Virus record (IMG/VR): IMGVR_UViG_3300045972_000138
Span: 62,001-126,000 of that record
Strand: one strand, 5' to 3'
Length of the DNA: 64,000 nt
Source of the DNA: a virus
In this document: positions 24,728 to 33,388 of the stretch, piece by piece
Layout: the number at the start of each line of letters is the position of its first letter
How positions within the stretch are numbered: the stretch's first letter is position 1
The notes under the pieces: generated by a model
The model's database searches: none
Seen by the model: the letters and a program-made list of their open reading frames with translations, nothing else
Told to the model about the DNA's origin: nothing
Program-made: the position numbers and the translations under genes

Positions 24728-25762
24728 ATGACACAAAATTTAATTCAAATTAAAGCATTCCTGGGAAAATATTATCAAGAGTTAGCATATTCTGTTCAGC
24801 AGGAAAAATATGCCAAAGCTAACCTGCTCAAGTTCTTTGAGCAACGGTTTGTTATTCAAAGTAATAAAGTGCAAATGATTGTAGACCCGTCCCTTAAGGG
24901 ATTGGTTGCAGTTGTAAACGGAAATGAGCTACTTGTAAGCCAAGAATTGCACGACCACGAATATATTAACATAACAAATTCTGCAGATTCTGGTAATTTA
25001 GGTAATAATCCTAAGAGTCTATATACACCTGAAATATTTTCGTCTATGGCATATTTGATTTGCCAAAATCATACAATGCTAACAATAGTAGGCGAAATCG
25101 AAGAACCAATCTACATACGTTATAAGTGTGAATTTGAAACATTTCAGAATTCTGTAGTTATAGTAAATGTGTCAGAAGGCATAGATGTAGAGATTGTTGA
25201 AGAATATGAAAGCTTTTGTGCTATAAATTCTGTAATAAACTACATTATCCAAGAAGGTGCTAGAGTAAACGTATCTACGTTCTACCAGAATCATTTATCT
25301 GCATTGTCATTCTGTCTACGGAATGTAATTGTGCAAGACAACGCAAAGTACAGTCATATATTGTTTGGTAAAGGTTCATCTAACGTATTAGATGAAACCA
25401 GAGTACAGCCAAACAATAGATCATCGGTTGAACTGCTAGGATGTATGAATCCGGGGCAGCAGGAATTCCACACAATTGTAGGTGTGCTTCCCGGTGCACA
25501 AGATTATAACTTTTTCTTAGATCATAGGCATATGGTGTCCGGTAAAGGAAGAACTACCTTCACTCCTCTTATCATAGGTCACTTACCGCCTACTGCACAT
25601 ACGAACGTAAGCTCGTTAGTGTTAGATCATTACGCAAGAGGCTTTTGGCCTGAAAAATCGGAGGAATTTTTATCACCTATATTAGACCGTGCTACATTAG
25701 AGAGGACTGTAGGTGTTACCCGTTTTTACAGTAACAAATCTAAGTTCTTGCAATTTCAATAA
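24728..25762 (+). CDS. SufB/SufD-like beta-helix protein (tentative)
   Basis: 344 aa. The C-terminal two-thirds shows the strand-turn rhythm of SufB/SufD Fe-S assembly proteins: an EGARVNVSTF strand, LRNVIVQDNAKYSHILFGKG, a DETRVQ turn, EFHTIVGVLPGAQDYNFFLDHRHMVSGKGRTTF where SufD has its H-x(n)-S-x-K/G-R-x-F block, and a final helix pair. No SufC ATPase is nearby. It is transcribed from an exact TATAAATA late octamer, unlike typical metabolic genes, so a structural beta-helix protein is the main alternative. The resemblance is by eye only. Confidence 0.45.
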   Translation: MTQNLIQIKAFLGKYYQELAYSVQQEKYAKANLLKFFEQRFVIQSNKVQMIVDPSLKGLVAVVNGNELLVSQELHDHEYINITNSADSGNLGNNPKSLYTPEIFSSMAYLICQNHTMLTIVGEIEEPIYIRYKCEFETFQNSVVIVNVSEGIDVEIVEEYESFCAINSVINYIIQEGARVNVSTFYQNHLSALSFCLRNVIVQDNAKYSHILFGKGSSNVLDETRVQPNNRSSVELLGCMNPGQQEFHTIVGVLPGAQDYNFFLDHRHMVSGKGRTTFTPLIIGHLPPTAHTNVSSLVLDHYARGFWPEKSEEFLSPILDRATLERTVGVTRFYSNKSKFLQFQ

Positions 25763-25799
25763 ATAGCTTGTGTGTAAATTAATTTTTGAGGGTAAAAAT

Positions 25800-26129
25800 A
25801 TGTATAAAATAACAAATATAGAGACATTGGGTACAGACTATACAGTTGCAAACCAAGATGGTAAAATCATCAAGCACGTACAAATTATACCTCACACAGA
25901 GATTTTAAATGCTGCACTGGGTCCATATACAGACGCATTTGACAGCATTGAAGCTTATTTAGAAAAATCAGTATCAGTATTAGAGGGCAATGAAGATATT
26001 GATCCTAATAGGGTATATTGGTATGCAACAGAAGATAACGATGTGCCAATTGGCGATGTTATCGAGTATGCTGTTAAACACGGATACGACATTATCATTA
26101 TGGAACATATAGATCCAATGGCAATTTAA
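25800..26129 (+). CDS. Hypothetical protein, 109 aa
   Basis: ATG at 25800 with SD GAGGG is preferred to an upstream in-frame GTG. AATAAATA (25758-25765), a late-like octamer, lies ahead. Acidic, with KYIN-like strands, a helix DAFDSIEAYLEKSVSVL and DVIEYAVKHGYDIIIMEH near the end. No known family. Confidence 0.65.
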   Translation: MYKITNIETLGTDYTVANQDGKIIKHVQIIPHTEILNAALGPYTDAFDSIEAYLEKSVSVLEGNEDIDPNRVYWYATEDNDVPIGDVIEYAVKHGYDIIIMEHIDPMAI

Positions 26130-26130
26130 T

Positions 26131-26328
26131 ATGACAGTGTTTAGAACAGTTGTATGCGAATGGATTGGGGACGATGAAGGTTGTCGACATCCTAAAATGT
26201 ATGGAAAATCATATTGCGAAACACATTATGATCGAATATACGAATCGTATTTGCCAGAAATGGCAGATTATATTATAAACAAAGAACTAAATGAAAACAG
26301 GTCAATGGCTCAACATAAATCGAAATAA
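26131..26328 (+). CDS. Small Cys/His protein, treble-clef-like
   Basis: 65 aa. CEWIGDDEGCRHPKMYGKSYCETHYDR places three Cys and a His at spacings like short phage zinc-binding (HNH-associated treble-clef) domains. The rest is a charged helix. It follows the preceding gene by 1 nt without an SD of its own, so translational coupling is likely. Confidence 0.6.
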   Translation: MTVFRTVVCEWIGDDEGCRHPKMYGKSYCETHYDRIYESYLPEMADYIINKELNENRSMAQHKSK

Positions 26329-26437
26329 CACATTAACCACAGAAATACTAGGATTAACCATAGTATGTGCGGTCGCTATTCCTATGCTGACACTAACGCT
26401 TACGGGCGCAATTATACATCAACTATTTAAAAATTAA
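26291..26437 (+). CDS. Small single-span membrane protein, 48 aa
   Basis: ATG at 26291 overlaps the preceding gene by 38 nt in another frame. After a polar N-terminus, residues 18-42 form one hydrophobic span (EILGLTIVCAVAIPMLTLTL). The stop is 20 nt before a strong terminator. No SD is obvious, so this is a moderate call. Confidence 0.4.
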   Translation: MKTGQWLNINRNNTLTTEILGLTIVCAVAIPMLTLTLTGAIIHQLFKN

Positions 26438-26456
26438 TAAAAACAATAACAAATTC

Positions 26457-26482
26457 AATAGCACGCCCAGCGTGCTATTTTT
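26457..26482 (+). terminator. Rho-independent terminator
   Basis: Perfect 10-bp stem AATAGCACGC (26457-26466) / GCGTGCTATT (26470-26479), 3-nt loop, followed by TTT. It closes the 24.7-26.4 kb unit before the large late genes. Confidence 0.9.
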
Positions 26483-26506
26483 ATGGCCGAATTATCAGCA
26501 TACATT

Positions 26507-26514
26507 GATAAATA
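26507..26514 (+). promoter_or_regulatory. Late octamer for the large acidic genes
   Basis: GATAAATA after a terminator; the predicted start at ~26520 gives a 27-nt leader with SD TAGGAGCC before the ATG at 26547. Confidence 0.6.
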
Positions 26515-26546
26515 CAATATTATTAAAAACAGTGTAGGAGCCAGCA

Positions 26547-29381
26547 ATGGATCAAAAAAGCGAGTTTAGCAAATGGATGAAGACTATAGAATCTGCCTTA
26601 TCGGGAGAAACTAAAGTCGATGAAGAGATTCTTGAACAAGGGTCGTGCGGATGCGGAGCGTGGAATTGTCCAGATTGTTTCCCAGATGATAACAACGAAT
26701 TAGGTGGCCTAGAAGGTAAGCAGATCAAGGCTACTATTGTTATTCAGCCAGAAGAAGGTGAGTTCGGTGAAGAAATGTTGCAACAGCAAGGCGACGAAAT
26801 GCAGCAGCAGCAACAACAAGCACCGCAACAACAAGGTGTTGGTATGGCAGGAACACATCCTGTCGGTCAAGGCACATTCGATCATGACGAAGAAGATGAC
26901 TTAGATGTTTCTATGCCATTGTATGGCGAAGAAGGTATCGAGGAAGAAGGCGACGATACTGATGTAGAATTAACACAACAAAAATTACCACGTGCAGAAG
27001 GTGGCGGTGTTAAGTTAGGTGACATTGTTCAGAAGTATGTTCCGTTAGATAATGAAGACGGTGAAGAATCTACATTAAGCGATGGCAGCGAGCTAGACGA
27101 AGAAGGTGAAGAAGGCAACGAATTTGCACAAGATTCTAGCGATGATGCATCCGATGTAGCTACTATGCAAAATAATAACAGCACAGGCCCTGATTTTTCG
27201 CAGGAAGATAAAGATACTCAAATCCAGCAAATTATGAATATGCAGAGTATGGGTTTCAGTAATGCCAATGCAAGATACACACCAGAACAACTCGAGATGA
27301 TGGATGATACACAATTTAAATCTGTTCATCAACAAGTTTGCGGTGGTGTTCAAGAAGCTACAATGACAGCAGCCGATGACGAAGATAGACCAAAGCCTAC
27401 AAAAACAAGAACAAAGCGCCGTGATGACTTGGATGCATTCGATGATATATTAGGTGGGGGAAATGATCAGCCACTTGATCAATATAAAGAACCAGGTCAG
27501 CAACCAGGTGCCGATGCTCCAGCAGCAGGCCGTTTACCTAATATGCGTACAGCATCCGCACATGCAACACGTAGAGCAACAGGTAATATTGGTGTAGACC
27601 AAGAAATGATGGGATGGATGAATCGCATTAATCCAAATGCAGGCGCAGGCGAACAAGATATTCCGCAAGAACCAGTAGAACCAACACAAGATGTTACTGT
27701 TCGTAATGCACAAGATGTTCCTAGTATTATTAGCAATGCTATGCAGGCAGCAGGCACAGCATCGCCAGAATGGCACACAATAAACAACTTACCAGGTTAC
27801 AATCACCGCAATGTTCGTGGTATGGGTCGTAATGTGTTTGGTATGTTTACATCTACTCCGCTAGAACAAATTAAAACTATTGCCAATGTAAATGGACAAG
27901 GCCCGAATACGGATGCAGAAATTCGCGCTGTAGCTTCTTTCCTCATTAACAATGCAGACGACTTAGGTGAAGTACATTTAAGCCACGGTGAAGCTATTCC
28001 AGGCTATGAGCCAGATGTTAAAGAATATAGTATCGACGGTGTACGTTTCCACGTTGTTAGAGACCCAATGGGGCAGTACATCTACGCATATCCAGATGCA
28101 GATGCACGCATAAATACAAACAGAGCAAGATTAGGCGGGCAAGGTGGGGAACCACAGGCCCAAGGAAGATTACCGGGCGGTCGCCCACAAATACAACGCG
28201 AAGGATCGGAAATGAAATTTAAATTATCTATAACAGAAGCAATTAAACTTGACGACATTATAAGAGAAGGTTTAAGCGATATAGCGAGAAATGTTCTTAC
28301 TGAATCAGAAATTGACGAAGCAAAAACAGGTGCTGAATATCGTGCTCACCAAGGAGATAAAAAGAAAGCAGCAATGGCAGCACGCGGCGCCGGTATGCCA
28401 CAAGGTAATTATCCTCTATCACGCAGACTAGGCACTAAGCCAGGCGGCAAAGCATTGATTACTTGGATGCACAAAGGTCACAAGTTGTCAAATGAAGCAG
28501 AGTTAGAACCTGTACCATTTGATAAAGAAATTATGAATAAGCAATTTAAGTCACACCCTGATGACTTTGTAATTGTTTCTGCATCTAACGGTGTTGCAGG
28601 TATTAAGCCTTCTAAAGAACACTATGATCAGAAGAGAAAGACACAGCCAAGTTATAGCGGTGCAAACGACTCTACTTTGCCTTACCAAATTGTTGCGTTT
28701 AAAGACAACGGTGAGCAAGTTGATCCAACATTGTTACAGCCAAGACAGCGTGGCGAAGTTGAAAAGATTAAGCAACGTATGGGTAAACTACGTGGCGCAG
28801 ATATGCAAAACGAAGATAACATTTTCAAATTGCTACAAGATCAGATCGGTACATTGCAAACTGTATGGATTTCTGGTTTTGGCGGTTTCCGCGGTGATCC
28901 AGATTCGGTAAGAGAACCAACCGGTTCTGTTGAACGTGATAAAATGGCTAAACGTGCAGACATGAAGAAAGGTCCTGCAGACTTAGATCAGAACCAAGCA
29001 TTGAAAACTGTATTTAAACGTGTACGCCCTGTTATGAAGAAATTGGCTGCTGAAGCTATGTCTATGTTAACTCGTAGCGCACAACGCAGCATGAATGGCG
29101 GCGATATGGAAACAGCACAAAAGTTAATGACTCGTGCTACAAAACTAAAACAATTTGGTGCCATATTAGATACAACAGCTGATATTAATTTAGATGGTAA
29201 CTACGGTAGCAATACACGCGACTTTACAAATCAACTTCAAAATGCATTAGCAAAATCTGCAAATACTCGAGTAGGTACACCAGAGTACAAGGAATTCTTA
29301 AATGCAGCAGCCCAAGGTAACGCAATGGCCCTTAAGCCAGTACTTGATGCACTTAGAGATAATCTTGTAGAGTTGCAATAA
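26547..29381 (+). CDS. Very large acidic, Gln-rich protein; probable virion cargo
   Basis: 944 aa. N-terminal helix SEFSKWMKTIESALSG, then EEILEQG (an I/L-x-E site) and a Cys cluster (CGCGAWNCPDC). Residues ~70-330 are low-complexity and strongly acidic with Gln runs. Around 350-530 lies a folded region with NLPGYNHRNVRGMGRNVFGMF and an HVVRDPMGQYIYAY strand pair. From residue 556 (nt 28212) a new module begins MKFKLSITEAIKLDDIIREG, with LTES, preceded in the DNA by AAGGA at SD distance; it could be an internal start or the seam of an old gene fusion. The C-terminal ~300 residues are helical and basic. No enzyme motif recognised. I infer an injected or internal head protein. Confidence 0.6.
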   Translation: MDQKSEFSKWMKTIESALSGETKVDEEILEQGSCGCGAWNCPDCFPDDNNELGGLEGKQIKATIVIQPEEGEFGEEMLQQQGDEMQQQQQQAPQQQGVGMAGTHPVGQGTFDHDEEDDLDVSMPLYGEEGIEEEGDDTDVELTQQKLPRAEGGGVKLGDIVQKYVPLDNEDGEESTLSDGSELDEEGEEGNEFAQDSSDDASDVATMQNNNSTGPDFSQEDKDTQIQQIMNMQSMGFSNANARYTPEQLEMMDDTQFKSVHQQVCGGVQEATMTAADDEDRPKPTKTRTKRRDDLDAFDDILGGGNDQPLDQYKEPGQQPGADAPAAGRLPNMRTASAHATRRATGNIGVDQEMMGWMNRINPNAGAGEQDIPQEPVEPTQDVTVRNAQDVPSIISNAMQAAGTASPEWHTINNLPGYNHRNVRGMGRNVFGMFTSTPLEQIKTIANVNGQGPNTDAEIRAVASFLINNADDLGEVHLSHGEAIPGYEPDVKEYSIDGVRFHVVRDPMGQYIYAYPDADARINTNRARLGGQGGEPQAQGRLPGGRPQIQREGSEMKFKLSITEAIKLDDIIREGLSDIARNVLTESEIDEAKTGAEYRAHQGDKKKAAMAARGAGMPQGNYPLSRRLGTKPGGKALITWMHKGHKLSNEAELEPVPFDKEIMNKQFKSHPDDFVIVSASNGVAGIKPSKEHYDQKRKTQPSYSGANDSTLPYQIVAFKDNGEQVDPTLLQPRQRGEVEKIKQRMGKLRGADMQNEDNIFKLLQDQIGTLQTVWISGFGGFRGDPDSVREPTGSVERDKMAKRADMKKGPADLDQNQALKTVFKRVRPVMKKLAAEAMSMLTRSAQRSMNGGDMETAQKLMTRATKLKQFGAILDTTADINLDGNYGSNTRDFTNQLQNALAKSANTRVGTPEYKEFLNAAAQGNAMALKPVLDALRDNLVELQ

Positions 29382-31439
29382 ATGAATTTAGCAAGAAAAT
29401 TAATTGAAGCATTCTTAACGGAAGCTGCCTTAACAAAAGGTAGTCAACGTGTAATGGCTGATAAGAAATTAGTTGCAGAACTTGCTGCAACAATACGCGA
29501 CGATGTAATGACAAATCCATCGGCCTTCCCGCCCGGATCAAAGATGACATTTAAAAAGTCAACCGATCAGCAGTTAGCCGAGTGGTTCTTAGAAAGTATT
29601 GATAAAATCGAGGCCGAAGGTTACGAAGGCGTAAGATACTCACGCGATGGTGTAAACAACGACTGGATCGTTAGAAAATACATTGCCGGCGGCCATAGCT
29701 GGGAAGACATTACAGGTGTTATGAATATGAATCTTCGTGATTGGTATATTCTTAAAAATCGTAATATGCTGAATGCTAATCATACTAATGTTCCGGCATT
29801 TAAGGGTGTTAGAGATATTGGTTATTATATGACAGGCCACTACGGTGACAAATTAGAAGATTTGCGTAAGGCCGCTAAATTTGCTGCACAAGATAAAATG
29901 GCAAAGACAGTTAAACTTGTCGATAACGACGATTATAGAATTTTTACCGTATTAAATCGCTGGGGCGGTGTAGTTGTTGGTCGCGGAACACAATGGTGTA
30001 CAGCTAATTCAAACTACGATGGTAACTTCTTTCAATATGCTAATCGCGGAATGTTGTTTCAGATTTTTCCTTACAAGGAAGAGAAGAATGACGAATCGGG
30101 AGAAATGGAATTAGTTCGTAATAAGGCTGAAGCATATCAATTCGATGCCGGTGGTCCAAACATTAAGAACATAACAGACATTGATCCGAACAAAGAACAG
30201 TTCAAGAAAACATATCCGTATGTATACAGCGATGTGAAAGCAGCGTTAGAAGCTAACGCAGGCAAGATTGAAGAAGAAATAGCAAAAATGGCAGAAAATC
30301 CAATGTATGCCAATGATAAAGCTTTCGCACCAGTACCGTATGTAGTTTCGGATGAAGTTACAAAATTGCACAAATTAGTAGATCGTGGTTGGTTTACTGA
30401 AGATACACGTAAACGCCAACGTGCTCAGGCCGAAGAGCCAGCACAAGGCAACCCAACTATCGAACCAGCGCAAGGCGAGCAACCTGCACTACCGCCACCA
30501 CAGGAGCCACAAATGGAAAGTATTAAAGAACTAGCACAAAAGATGTTAGAAGATGTAACAATCGGACACATTACAAGACAATTCAAACCCGCTGGTACAG
30601 AGTTGTCTGATGCCGGTATGGATGCAGAGCAACCATATGATGAAGGCAAAATAAATCAATTAATGCAAACAAATGGCCTATCATGGGAAGAAGCATTCAG
30701 TACATTGTATGGCGAAGAATCTCAAGATTTAGAATTTGCTGAAGAAGTAGTAGACGAATGCCCACAGCTAGATGCAGCAAAAAGCAGATTAGCGCAGGCG
30801 TTAGGCGGAAATTCAGCAATGGAAGAAGATACACCACTACCTGCACCAGAAGCAGGATCAGTAGACGCTGGCGCAGTTCAGGCAGCAACAGGTGGCGGAC
30901 AAATGGCAGGTGGCGGAGGTGGCGGAGGTGGACAATATCCGCCCGGAACAGCACCATCAATGCCAGAATCAATACAACAAAAGGAAGTAGCAATGGAAAA
31001 AGTAGACAAAGACGTGGCAGCAATGCTTAACTCACTTAAAAAATATGACAAGCTAAACGAAAGCGTCTTAGGAATGGTAACATTGTCTATGGCTAAACCA
31101 AAGCTAGTCAGCGAAGAAAAAGATTTCTTCCACAACCCTAATGTGCCTGCAAATAAGCAGCTTAAGGCGCCACCAAAGGAAGTTAATCTTGATGAAGATA
31201 ACTTACCCGACGAGGAAGAGCTAGAAGAATCCGGTCCAGATAAGAGCAAGGTCCCTGCATTCTTACGCAAGGAAAAGGGCGGAGATTGGAAAACATCTAA
31301 GGATGATCTAGATAAAGAAGAAAATAAGAGCCCAACTACAAAGAAAGGCTTAGAAGATCTTAAGGCTAAGAAAGACATTAAGGAAGAAGCTGATCCAGAA
31401 GTAATGGAATGGATGAAGCGTTTTGCTAAGTTAGGTTAA
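29382..31439 (+). CDS. Large multidomain protein with WCTA motif; probable virion cargo
   Basis: 685 aa, starting directly after the previous stop. The N-terminus MNLARKLIEAFLTEAA fits a capsid-targeting helix with LTE. Residues ~60-300 form a folded domain with VVVGRGTQWCTAN, then a YANRGMLFQIFPY strand; G-x-x-T-x-W-C-(T/V)-A followed by an F-x-x-Y-x-x-x-G-x-L/I-Y stretch recurs in uncharacterised phage and bacterial proteins that I cannot name. Then come Pro/Gln/Glu-rich linkers, a Gly run (GGGGGGGQYPPG near 510) and charged helices, ending DPEVMEWMKRFAKLG. Two in-frame Met codons (nt 30513 and 30993) lie behind SD-like AGGAG/AAGGA, so shorter products may be made. No function assigned. Confidence 0.6.
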   Translation: MNLARKLIEAFLTEAALTKGSQRVMADKKLVAELAATIRDDVMTNPSAFPPGSKMTFKKSTDQQLAEWFLESIDKIEAEGYEGVRYSRDGVNNDWIVRKYIAGGHSWEDITGVMNMNLRDWYILKNRNMLNANHTNVPAFKGVRDIGYYMTGHYGDKLEDLRKAAKFAAQDKMAKTVKLVDNDDYRIFTVLNRWGGVVVGRGTQWCTANSNYDGNFFQYANRGMLFQIFPYKEEKNDESGEMELVRNKAEAYQFDAGGPNIKNITDIDPNKEQFKKTYPYVYSDVKAALEANAGKIEEEIAKMAENPMYANDKAFAPVPYVVSDEVTKLHKLVDRGWFTEDTRKRQRAQAEEPAQGNPTIEPAQGEQPALPPPQEPQMESIKELAQKMLEDVTIGHITRQFKPAGTELSDAGMDAEQPYDEGKINQLMQTNGLSWEEAFSTLYGEESQDLEFAEEVVDECPQLDAAKSRLAQALGGNSAMEEDTPLPAPEAGSVDAGAVQAATGGGQMAGGGGGGGGQYPPGTAPSMPESIQQKEVAMEKVDKDVAAMLNSLKKYDKLNESVLGMVTLSMAKPKLVSEEKDFFHNPNVPANKQLKAPPKEVNLDEDNLPDEEELEESGPDKSKVPAFLRKEKGGDWKTSKDDLDKEENKSPTTKKGLEDLKAKKDIKEEADPEVMEWMKRFAKLG

Positions 31440-31443
31440 TACT

Positions 31444-31866
31444 ATGAAACTTGATGATATCAAAGAATCTGGTGATCCAAAAAAATCAAGCACAGGTGGT
31501 TCAGTAAAAAAGACTGATACCGGTACTGTTCATAAGGCCGGTGATAACTATTCTGGTAAATCTGCACCACGTAGCATATATAACGACGGAAAGCAAAGTT
31601 CTAAAATTTCCTTACCCGATGGCGGCAAAGGTAAGCACTTTAATGAAGCTACAGGTGATGCTAAGTTTGATGGAATGATGGGCAAAATTGCAGGTAATAC
31701 TGAGCCAGTCACACCACCAAGTGCAGCAGGCGATAGAGTACAAGATGCCGATCAAAATGGTCCAGATATGGAGACTATTAACGCACTAAATAAGATGATG
31801 TACGATATGCATACAACAATGCAGACTGCTAATCAATTAATGCAAAAGTTAATGAGAGGCAGATAA
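31444..31866 (+). CDS. Small Ser/Lys/Gly-rich protein, probable virion cargo
   Basis: 140 aa. The N-terminus MKLDDIKESGD has an IKE site like other short N-termini in this window. Residues 10-80 are low-complexity (Ser, Lys, Gly, Thr), and the C-terminus is a Met-rich amphipathic helix (NKMMYDMHTTMQTANQLMQKLM). It lies 4 nt after the 29382 gene and just before a terminator, so it belongs to the same late unit. Confidence 0.65.
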   Translation: MKLDDIKESGDPKKSSTGGSVKKTDTGTVHKAGDNYSGKSAPRSIYNDGKQSSKISLPDGGKGKHFNEATGDAKFDGMMGKIAGNTEPVTPPSAAGDRVQDADQNGPDMETINALNKMMYDMHTTMQTANQLMQKLMRGR

Positions 31867-31887
31867 TACATAATTTGTATTAAAAAG

Positions 31888-31910
31888 AAAAGGCACTCCG
31901 GTGCTTTTTT
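31888..31910 (+). terminator. Rho-independent terminator
   Basis: Stem AAAGGCAC/GTGCTTTT (one G-T pair), TCCG loop, run of T. It directly precedes the early promoter of the exonuclease gene. Confidence 0.85.
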
Positions 31911-31911
31911 C

Positions 31912-31940
31912 TTGACTTTCGTTAAATTTAACTTTATAAT
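31912..31940 (+). promoter_or_regulatory. Consensus sigma70-like promoter of the DEDDh exonuclease
   Basis: TTGACT (31912-31917), 17 nt, TATAAT (31935-31940). The terminator and promoter are back to back. Confidence 0.8.
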
Positions 31941-31958
31941 ATATCAACGGAGGACTAT

Positions 31959-32735
31959 ATGTCACATAAAGAAGATTTCCTACAAAGTTGCCTTATCCTA
32001 GATACAGAAACAACTGGTAAAGATTATAAGACAGCAGAAATTATTGAAGCAGGGTTTGTTATTCGTGAAAGCGGTAGCTGGACTATTTTTCAAGAGTTGC
32101 ACAAACCTACAACAGGTAGTGTGCCACCAATGGTGCAATCTATTTGTTACATTACAAATGCAATGGTAGATGACAAGCCTACATTCATTAGTGCTAAAGA
32201 TACATTCCAGGCGGTAGTAGATGGCTATAGCAACGGTTATTTACTTGCACATAATCATTTCTATGATATGCGTGTATTGCAAAATCACGGTGTTGATACA
32301 TCACATCACAATTGGATTTGCACATGGCGTATGGCTAAGAAGCTATTTAACGGTGTCGAATCAATTGAAAGTACAAGTCTGCCATATCTTAGATTTGCGC
32401 TAGAGTTAGATGTTCCTATTGAAATGTACTGCCACCGTGCAGGTAACGATTCGTATATGACTGCAAAATTGCTGGAAGTTATGGTTGATTTGATGGAAGA
32501 GTCTAATCTACTAGATTTAGACAAACCGTACGGTCCACAAATTGCGTCATGGTCCAATGAACCTATTATCTACGAACGTATGCCATTTGGTAAGCACAAA
32601 GGCGAGTTAATGACAGATGTTCCTAAGAGCTACTGGATGTGGTGTGTCAAGAATATGGACTCTCTAAATGAAGAAGCCGATAACTTTGATCCAGATTTGG
32701 CAGCAAGCATTGAGAAAGCACTAGGCATCGAATAA
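31959..32735 (+). CDS. DEDDh 3'-5' exonuclease (DnaQ/ExoX-like)
   Basis: 258 aa. ExoI motif LDTETTG (D15, E17), ExoII HNHFYDMRVL, ExoIII HRAGNDSYMT (the DEDDh His/Asp). The C-terminal ~60 residues (MPFGKHKGELMTDVPKSYWMW) match the small DUF3820-type module found behind ExoX-like nucleases. Probable role: DNA or RNA trimming in replication, recombination or nucleotide recycling. The early-type promoter suggests early expression. Confidence 0.88.
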   Translation: MSHKEDFLQSCLILDTETTGKDYKTAEIIEAGFVIRESGSWTIFQELHKPTTGSVPPMVQSICYITNAMVDDKPTFISAKDTFQAVVDGYSNGYLLAHNHFYDMRVLQNHGVDTSHHNWICTWRMAKKLFNGVESIESTSLPYLRFALELDVPIEMYCHRAGNDSYMTAKLLEVMVDLMEESNLLDLDKPYGPQIASWSNEPIIYERMPFGKHKGELMTDVPKSYWMWCVKNMDSLNEEADNFDPDLAASIEKALGIE

Positions 32736-32986
32736 TGTTTGCAATACAACGCGAAGATGGCAAATATCTTTGCTATCACGATCCAAGAAAAGGACCTAGC
32801 GGATTTAGGAAGCAGGAAGAATGTGTTAACCTTTGGATAAACATATATCCTGCTTATCTAAATCGTAAGCGTGACCAAATGCGTAAGATTTATAAAACAC
32901 GCAAGATAAAGGTAGTTGAGTTAACACCTACTCAACTAGAGTACTTTACTTTTGTAAAATTACGTGGAATTACTGGCCGTTGTTAG
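32735..32986 (+). CDS. Hypothetical basic protein, 83 aa
   Basis: It overlaps the exonuclease stop by 1 nt. Basic (many Lys/Arg), with an N-terminal strand pair (FAIQREDGKYLCYHDP) and a helix KRDQMRKIYKTRKIKVVEL. It overlaps the end of the convergent minus-strand gene by 17 nt. No recognised family; nucleic-acid binding is possible from composition only. Confidence 0.6.
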   Translation: MFAIQREDGKYLCYHDPRKGPSGFRKQEECVNLWINIYPAYLNRKRDQMRKIYKTRKIKVVELTPTQLEYFTFVKLRGITGRC

Positions 32987-33359
32987 CGCGGCAAGAATCC
33001 ATTGCAGCAGCAGCCACAATAGCTTGTGCGTTAGGTTTATACTTTTGCACGTTAGAATTATATGGTAATCCAGCAGCAGCTAATGCATATTGTAAACCAC
33101 GATAGCCAGGGCTTTGTATTTCTTCACCAGTTGGTTTAGATGTATATGGTTTTTGAGGCTTACCGATGGGTGTTGTAAATACAGGAACTATATCTTCGTT
33201 GAACCATTGCTTAAAATGCTCATCGTAATATTCTTTATTTTTATCTTTGTACTTGACATCTTCAAGATTATAAAATTTATCCGAATCCGCACTTGCTTCT
33301 TTGTAAAAACGTGCTACAATATCTGTTGCGCTCTCATTGAGTATATCTTTAATCTTCAT
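32970..33359 (-). CDS. Capsid-targeted-type small protein, leaderless candidate
   Basis: 129 aa from ATG at 33359. The late octamer on the minus strand (33365-33372) ends 5 nt before this ATG and there is no SD, so the mRNA should start at the ATG; a longer reading frame upstream runs through the promoter and clpP and is rejected. The N-terminus MKIKDILNES is a short amphipathic helix with LNE, the T4-type prohead protease site. The remainder is polar (YKEASADSDKFYNLEDVKYKDKNKE) with a C-terminal Ala-rich helix (AQAIVAAAAMDSC). Function unknown. Confidence 0.65.
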   Translation of the reverse strand: MKIKDILNESATDIVARFYKEASADSDKFYNLEDVKYKDKNKEYYDEHFKQWFNEDIVPVFTTPIGKPQKPYTSKPTGEEIQSPGYRGLQYALAAAGLPYNSNVQKYKPNAQAIVAAAAMDSCRANNGQ

Positions 33360-33364
33360 AATAC

Positions 33365-33372
33365 TATTTATC
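33365..33372 (-). promoter_or_regulatory. Late octamer abutting a start codon (minus strand)
   Basis: GATAAATA on the minus strand; -13 to -6 geometry puts transcription start at 33359, exactly the A of the ATG. Confidence 0.6.
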
Positions 33373-33388
33373 TTATAGGAAACACAAA

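Noticed and set aside
30697-31378. Minus-strand ORFs opposite the 29382 gene
   Set aside because: They consist of Leu/Pro/Ser runs produced by the complement of Gln/Glu/Gly-rich codons; no SD.
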